Origin: Nomia melanderi
Lineage: Eukaryota; Arthropoda; Insecta; Hymenoptera; Halictidae
DNA length: 64,000 nucleotides
Reading direction: 5' to 3'
Assembly: GCF_051020985.1 (NCBI RefSeq)
Contig: NC_135010.1
Span: 5,516,001-5,580,000 of the forward strand
The notes under the pieces are model-generated. The model was not told the origin of the DNA. It searched no databases and worked only from the letters and a program-made list of their open reading frames with translations. Positions 61,228 to 64,000 of this stretch are shown here, piece after piece. The number at the start of each line of letters is the position of its first letter. Position 1 is the first letter of the stretch. Both the position numbers and the translations under genes were made by a program.

Positions 61228-61700
61228 TTTAATTCTTTGCCCTATGATATTTTTCATATCTATGCTTGACGGAACTATGTTATCGTAATTAATTTAATAG
61301 ATAAAGAAAAATATTTGATATTTATTCTGTATCTACATTAACCCCTTGCCCCACGATTTATACCTCAACTCTGATCGATACTATTTAATTATTGTCATTA
61401 ATAATTTATTGAAGAAAGAGGAAAATTAAGGTATAATAATTGATAATGGAGGAATAGTACTTCATTTGAATTCACAAGAACTGAGTAATATTTATGTTTG
61501 TTTTAAATTCTATTTAATTCTATTTATTATCTTCCCCACGAGTCTTACACGTTATTGTAAGGCAAGATATTAACTATAAAGGTTGAATATTAATAATAGA
61601 CAAGTAGCATTTCATTTATATAAAAACTAAATAAATAACATTTAGATCGGCCGAATTCGATTAAAAATTTTCATCGCGAGTTTGACTCTATGCTATAGGA
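61228..61700. mobile_element. TTAA MITE, family F, interrupted by another family F element
   Basis: The left part (TTAATTCTTTGCCCTATGA to TATTCTGTATCTACA) aligns with the first half of the copy at 63253. The part after 61573 (AATATTAATAATAGACAAG to ATCGCGAGTTTGACTC) aligns with its second half. The right end is eroded. Confidence 0.75.
61338..61573. mobile_element. TTAA MITE, family F, nested in its own family
   Basis: It starts TTAACCCCTTGCCCCACGA and ends TTGTAAGGCAAGATATTAA, with TTAA at both borders. Length is 236 bp. Confidence 0.78.
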
Positions 61701-61712
61701 AAGTTTTTACTT

Positions 61713-61778
61713 GGGCCAAATAATGTTTATCAAATTTAAATTCCGTCTAATTGATGGTTTCCGTAAATCTAGTATTAA
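61713..61778. mobile_element. TTAA MITE, family C, right-end fragment
   Basis: GGGCCAAATAATGTTTATCA followed by CCGTAAATCTAGTATTAA matches the last 65 bp of the inverted family C copies. Confidence 0.6.
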
Positions 61779-63252
61779 ACAAGTTATTGAGTAATCTCGG
61801 AAGTAACGATTCCAAGGGAGAAATGAAAACTTTGAAGGTCTCCGAGTTTTTGTTGAAAAGATTTCTATTATCGAGTCGGCTATAGAATTATACGTCGAGG
61901 AATTCGCGTTTTTAAGATGACTGAAACCTGAGTCGTTTCATCTGGTACACATTAACCGCAAGAATGGCCCGTTCTCTGTGGTTAATGAAGAGATTTCAGT
62001 AATCCGCATAATTGTGCCGCATACACAGCAACTTAAGTAGGTATCTCTCTCAAGGAGCGATTTATATTTAGAAGCCGTGAAACGATTGCTTGCGAAGTCC
62101 AGCTTTTAGCGTTGCGGGCAGTGACATGAGGCTTGTCTGTATTTCCTTTACTGATTTTTTATAGTATTCAATATATTTTTGCTATTTTCTATTATTTGTC
62201 TATGTACTTATGATACAGTGGAATTATTTTAAAGAATCTATTTTCAGTTATTTTTAATAATAATTTCTTGTTAGAGGTATTTCGCATTGCTAGTGGCGAG
62301 TTCAATTCATTTGCGAATTATAGGGGTCTCGTGGAAATGTTTTTAGTTTTATGTGTTTTATTATTGAATTATTTCTGAAATTATTAAAATAATTTTAATT
62401 CTAATATTTCTAAGAATTCCAATTTCAATGTTTTTAATAATTTCCAATAACTCTAATTCCAATATTTCTAATAATTTCTGATAATATCAAAATAATTGAG
62501 GAATACAAGTAAAACATATTACTAAATATAAGAAAACTTACAACAAAATAAAATAAAATAGAAGTATAAACACCTCTACGTTACTCTAAATTGCTTGCTA
62601 CTGTATCTGCACCTTAACAGATGAACGAATACAATGTACAAGCGTCTCTTGCATAAGTAAACGGATCGTTGCGTCCGCGTAAACGCGGACGGATCAGCAA
62701 GAGAGGTCCCCTAAGACGGTAATGTAATATAATAATTGAATTTGATGATGCAATGAGCGCCGGATGCCAGAATCTTGTAAGACGTCGCAATTTTCTGACG
62801 GGTTCGTCAGCGAAAAGACGCACGGCAACGACGGCGGCCGTCTAACGACAATCCTTCGCAGTTATGTAAACGCGCCAAAAGGGAAACTAATTACGGGGAA
62901 CTTCCATCCAATTTCCCGGCGGCGCGTACACACCAGCCACTTGCAGCTGATAATCTTGTTAAAGCACTTTTGATGCATCATTTCCCCCAATACGCGCGTA
63001 ATCCGGCGAACATTTAATTATGCAAACGTTGCCGATCCCGGCGAAACGATAATTACTTTATTATACAGTCCGTGACCAACAGATAGACGAATTCGCTGGT
63101 CGCGCGAATGCACTCGATTCTGTGTATTTTTGTTATTTGACGTACAGTTGGAAGCCTAATATTTCTTGGACATTACTGGTTTATGTAAATGACCATTATT
63201 GTGAAATGCTAATATTCTGATCGCCGTGTCAGCTGAAGTTGAATGTACAGAT
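61779..63252. other. Non-coding region, no gene seen
   Basis: AT-rich sequence with ATTTCTAATAATT-type simple repeats at 62390-62490. GC-richer patches lie at 61960-62130 and 62640-63120. No protein recognised. Confidence 0.45.
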
Positions 63253-63517
63253 TTAACCTTTTGCCTTATGGTTTCTTTCACAGTTGTGCATGATAAAGAT
63301 ACTTTATCGTTAATAATTTCGTAGGAGATGAAGAGGATTTGAAGCTTATTCTATGTCTACGTTGGCATCAAAGATTATCCGTTGATAATAGACAATTAAT
63401 GTTTAATTTACATTAAACAAATTTATATTTAATAATTTATTATATTTAATAATTTATATTCAAATGAAATTCAATTGAAAATTTTTGTCGCGAGTCGAAC
63501 ACGATATCATAGGATTA
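63253..63517. mobile_element. TTAA MITE, family F (complete, un-interrupted)
   Basis: It starts TTAACCTTTTGCCTTATGG and ends ACGATATCATAGGATTAA. Length is 265 bp, including an AT-rich expansion near 63420-63460. Confidence 0.75.
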
Positions 63518-64000
63518 AGAATGAGTTGTGTCAGTGATATATTACATCGAATTTTGTTACATCTATAAGACGCAAGAAGGTTAACAGATCAATCGCTGTG
63601 AAGAATGTTGTTTTTCAGTTTCATTTTCGGTTGAAAAATTGTTTCGATTGTATGAGTAATTTCGAATTAGTAATTTGATTAATGTCGGTTCGGTGATTAA
63701 TATATCAACAGGAATATGTTCTACAGAATAATATATATTATAGAACACAAAATTTATGATTGGCAAAACTCATTTTTTATTATTCACCATTATTATAGTA
63801 TTCAATACTTTTTCGGCAATTTCTTTATTGTTCGTCTTAGGTTTTTTAATTTGGATGGAATTATTTGATAGAAAAAACTTTCAATATGATATTTATATTG
63901 ACAGATTCTTATCAAACTATTTTCTACTCCTTACTTCTTACCTAATACTATTTTATCGCTTGTTATTTTTAAATAGTACAAAGTTAGTAGGTATAATAGA
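63518..64000. other. AT-rich window end, no gene seen
   Basis: Only short frames are present. Nothing recognisable. Confidence 0.5.

Overview
The window looks like a piece of an insect nuclear genome. It is AT-rich, its genes are split by short GT-AG introns, it has AATAAA poly(A) signals, and it carries a eukaryotic tRNA without an encoded CCA end. The protein sequences and the density of short TTAA-flanked DNA elements suggest a hymenopteran, perhaps a bee. That assignment is inference; no species can be named from the sequence alone.

Gene-rich part (1-16.7 kb). Four housekeeping genes lie close together. A membrane-associated prostaglandin E synthase 2 homologue (minus strand, 5 exons) is divergent from a HAD-family pseudouridine-5'-phosphatase homologue (plus, 4 exons). 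The phosphatase converges tail-to-tail on the DNA polymerase alpha catalytic subunit (minus, 21 exons, about 1,470 aa). The polymerase is in turn divergent from a mitochondrial fission factor homologue (plus, 4 exons, 227 aa). For each gene the exon set I worked out gives a coding length divisible by three, and the lengths are close to the known families. The 748-bp spacer between the polymerase and fission-factor start codons holds E2F-like and DRE-like motifs. A tRNA-Pro(UGG) gene follows at 16.57 kb. The introns of this part carry pogo/Tigger-like short inverted-repeat elements.

Non-coding part (16.7-64 kb). I find no convincing protein-coding gene here. A GC-rich, exon-like block at 17.7-19.0 kb may be the 5' end of a plus-strand gene with a very long first intron, but this is unproven. 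The rest is AT-rich DNA with scattered GC-rich islands, degenerate tandem repeats, two very long polypyrimidine tracts and, above all, more than 20 short (about 190-280 bp) elements that begin and end with TTAA. They fall into several families with different interiors (labelled A to I here) but related ends. The best-supported new observation is that these elements are nested in each other at TTAA, with un-interrupted relatives in the same window acting as natural empty-site controls. No transposase gene is visible, so they are interpreted as non-autonomous, piggyBac-like MITEs.
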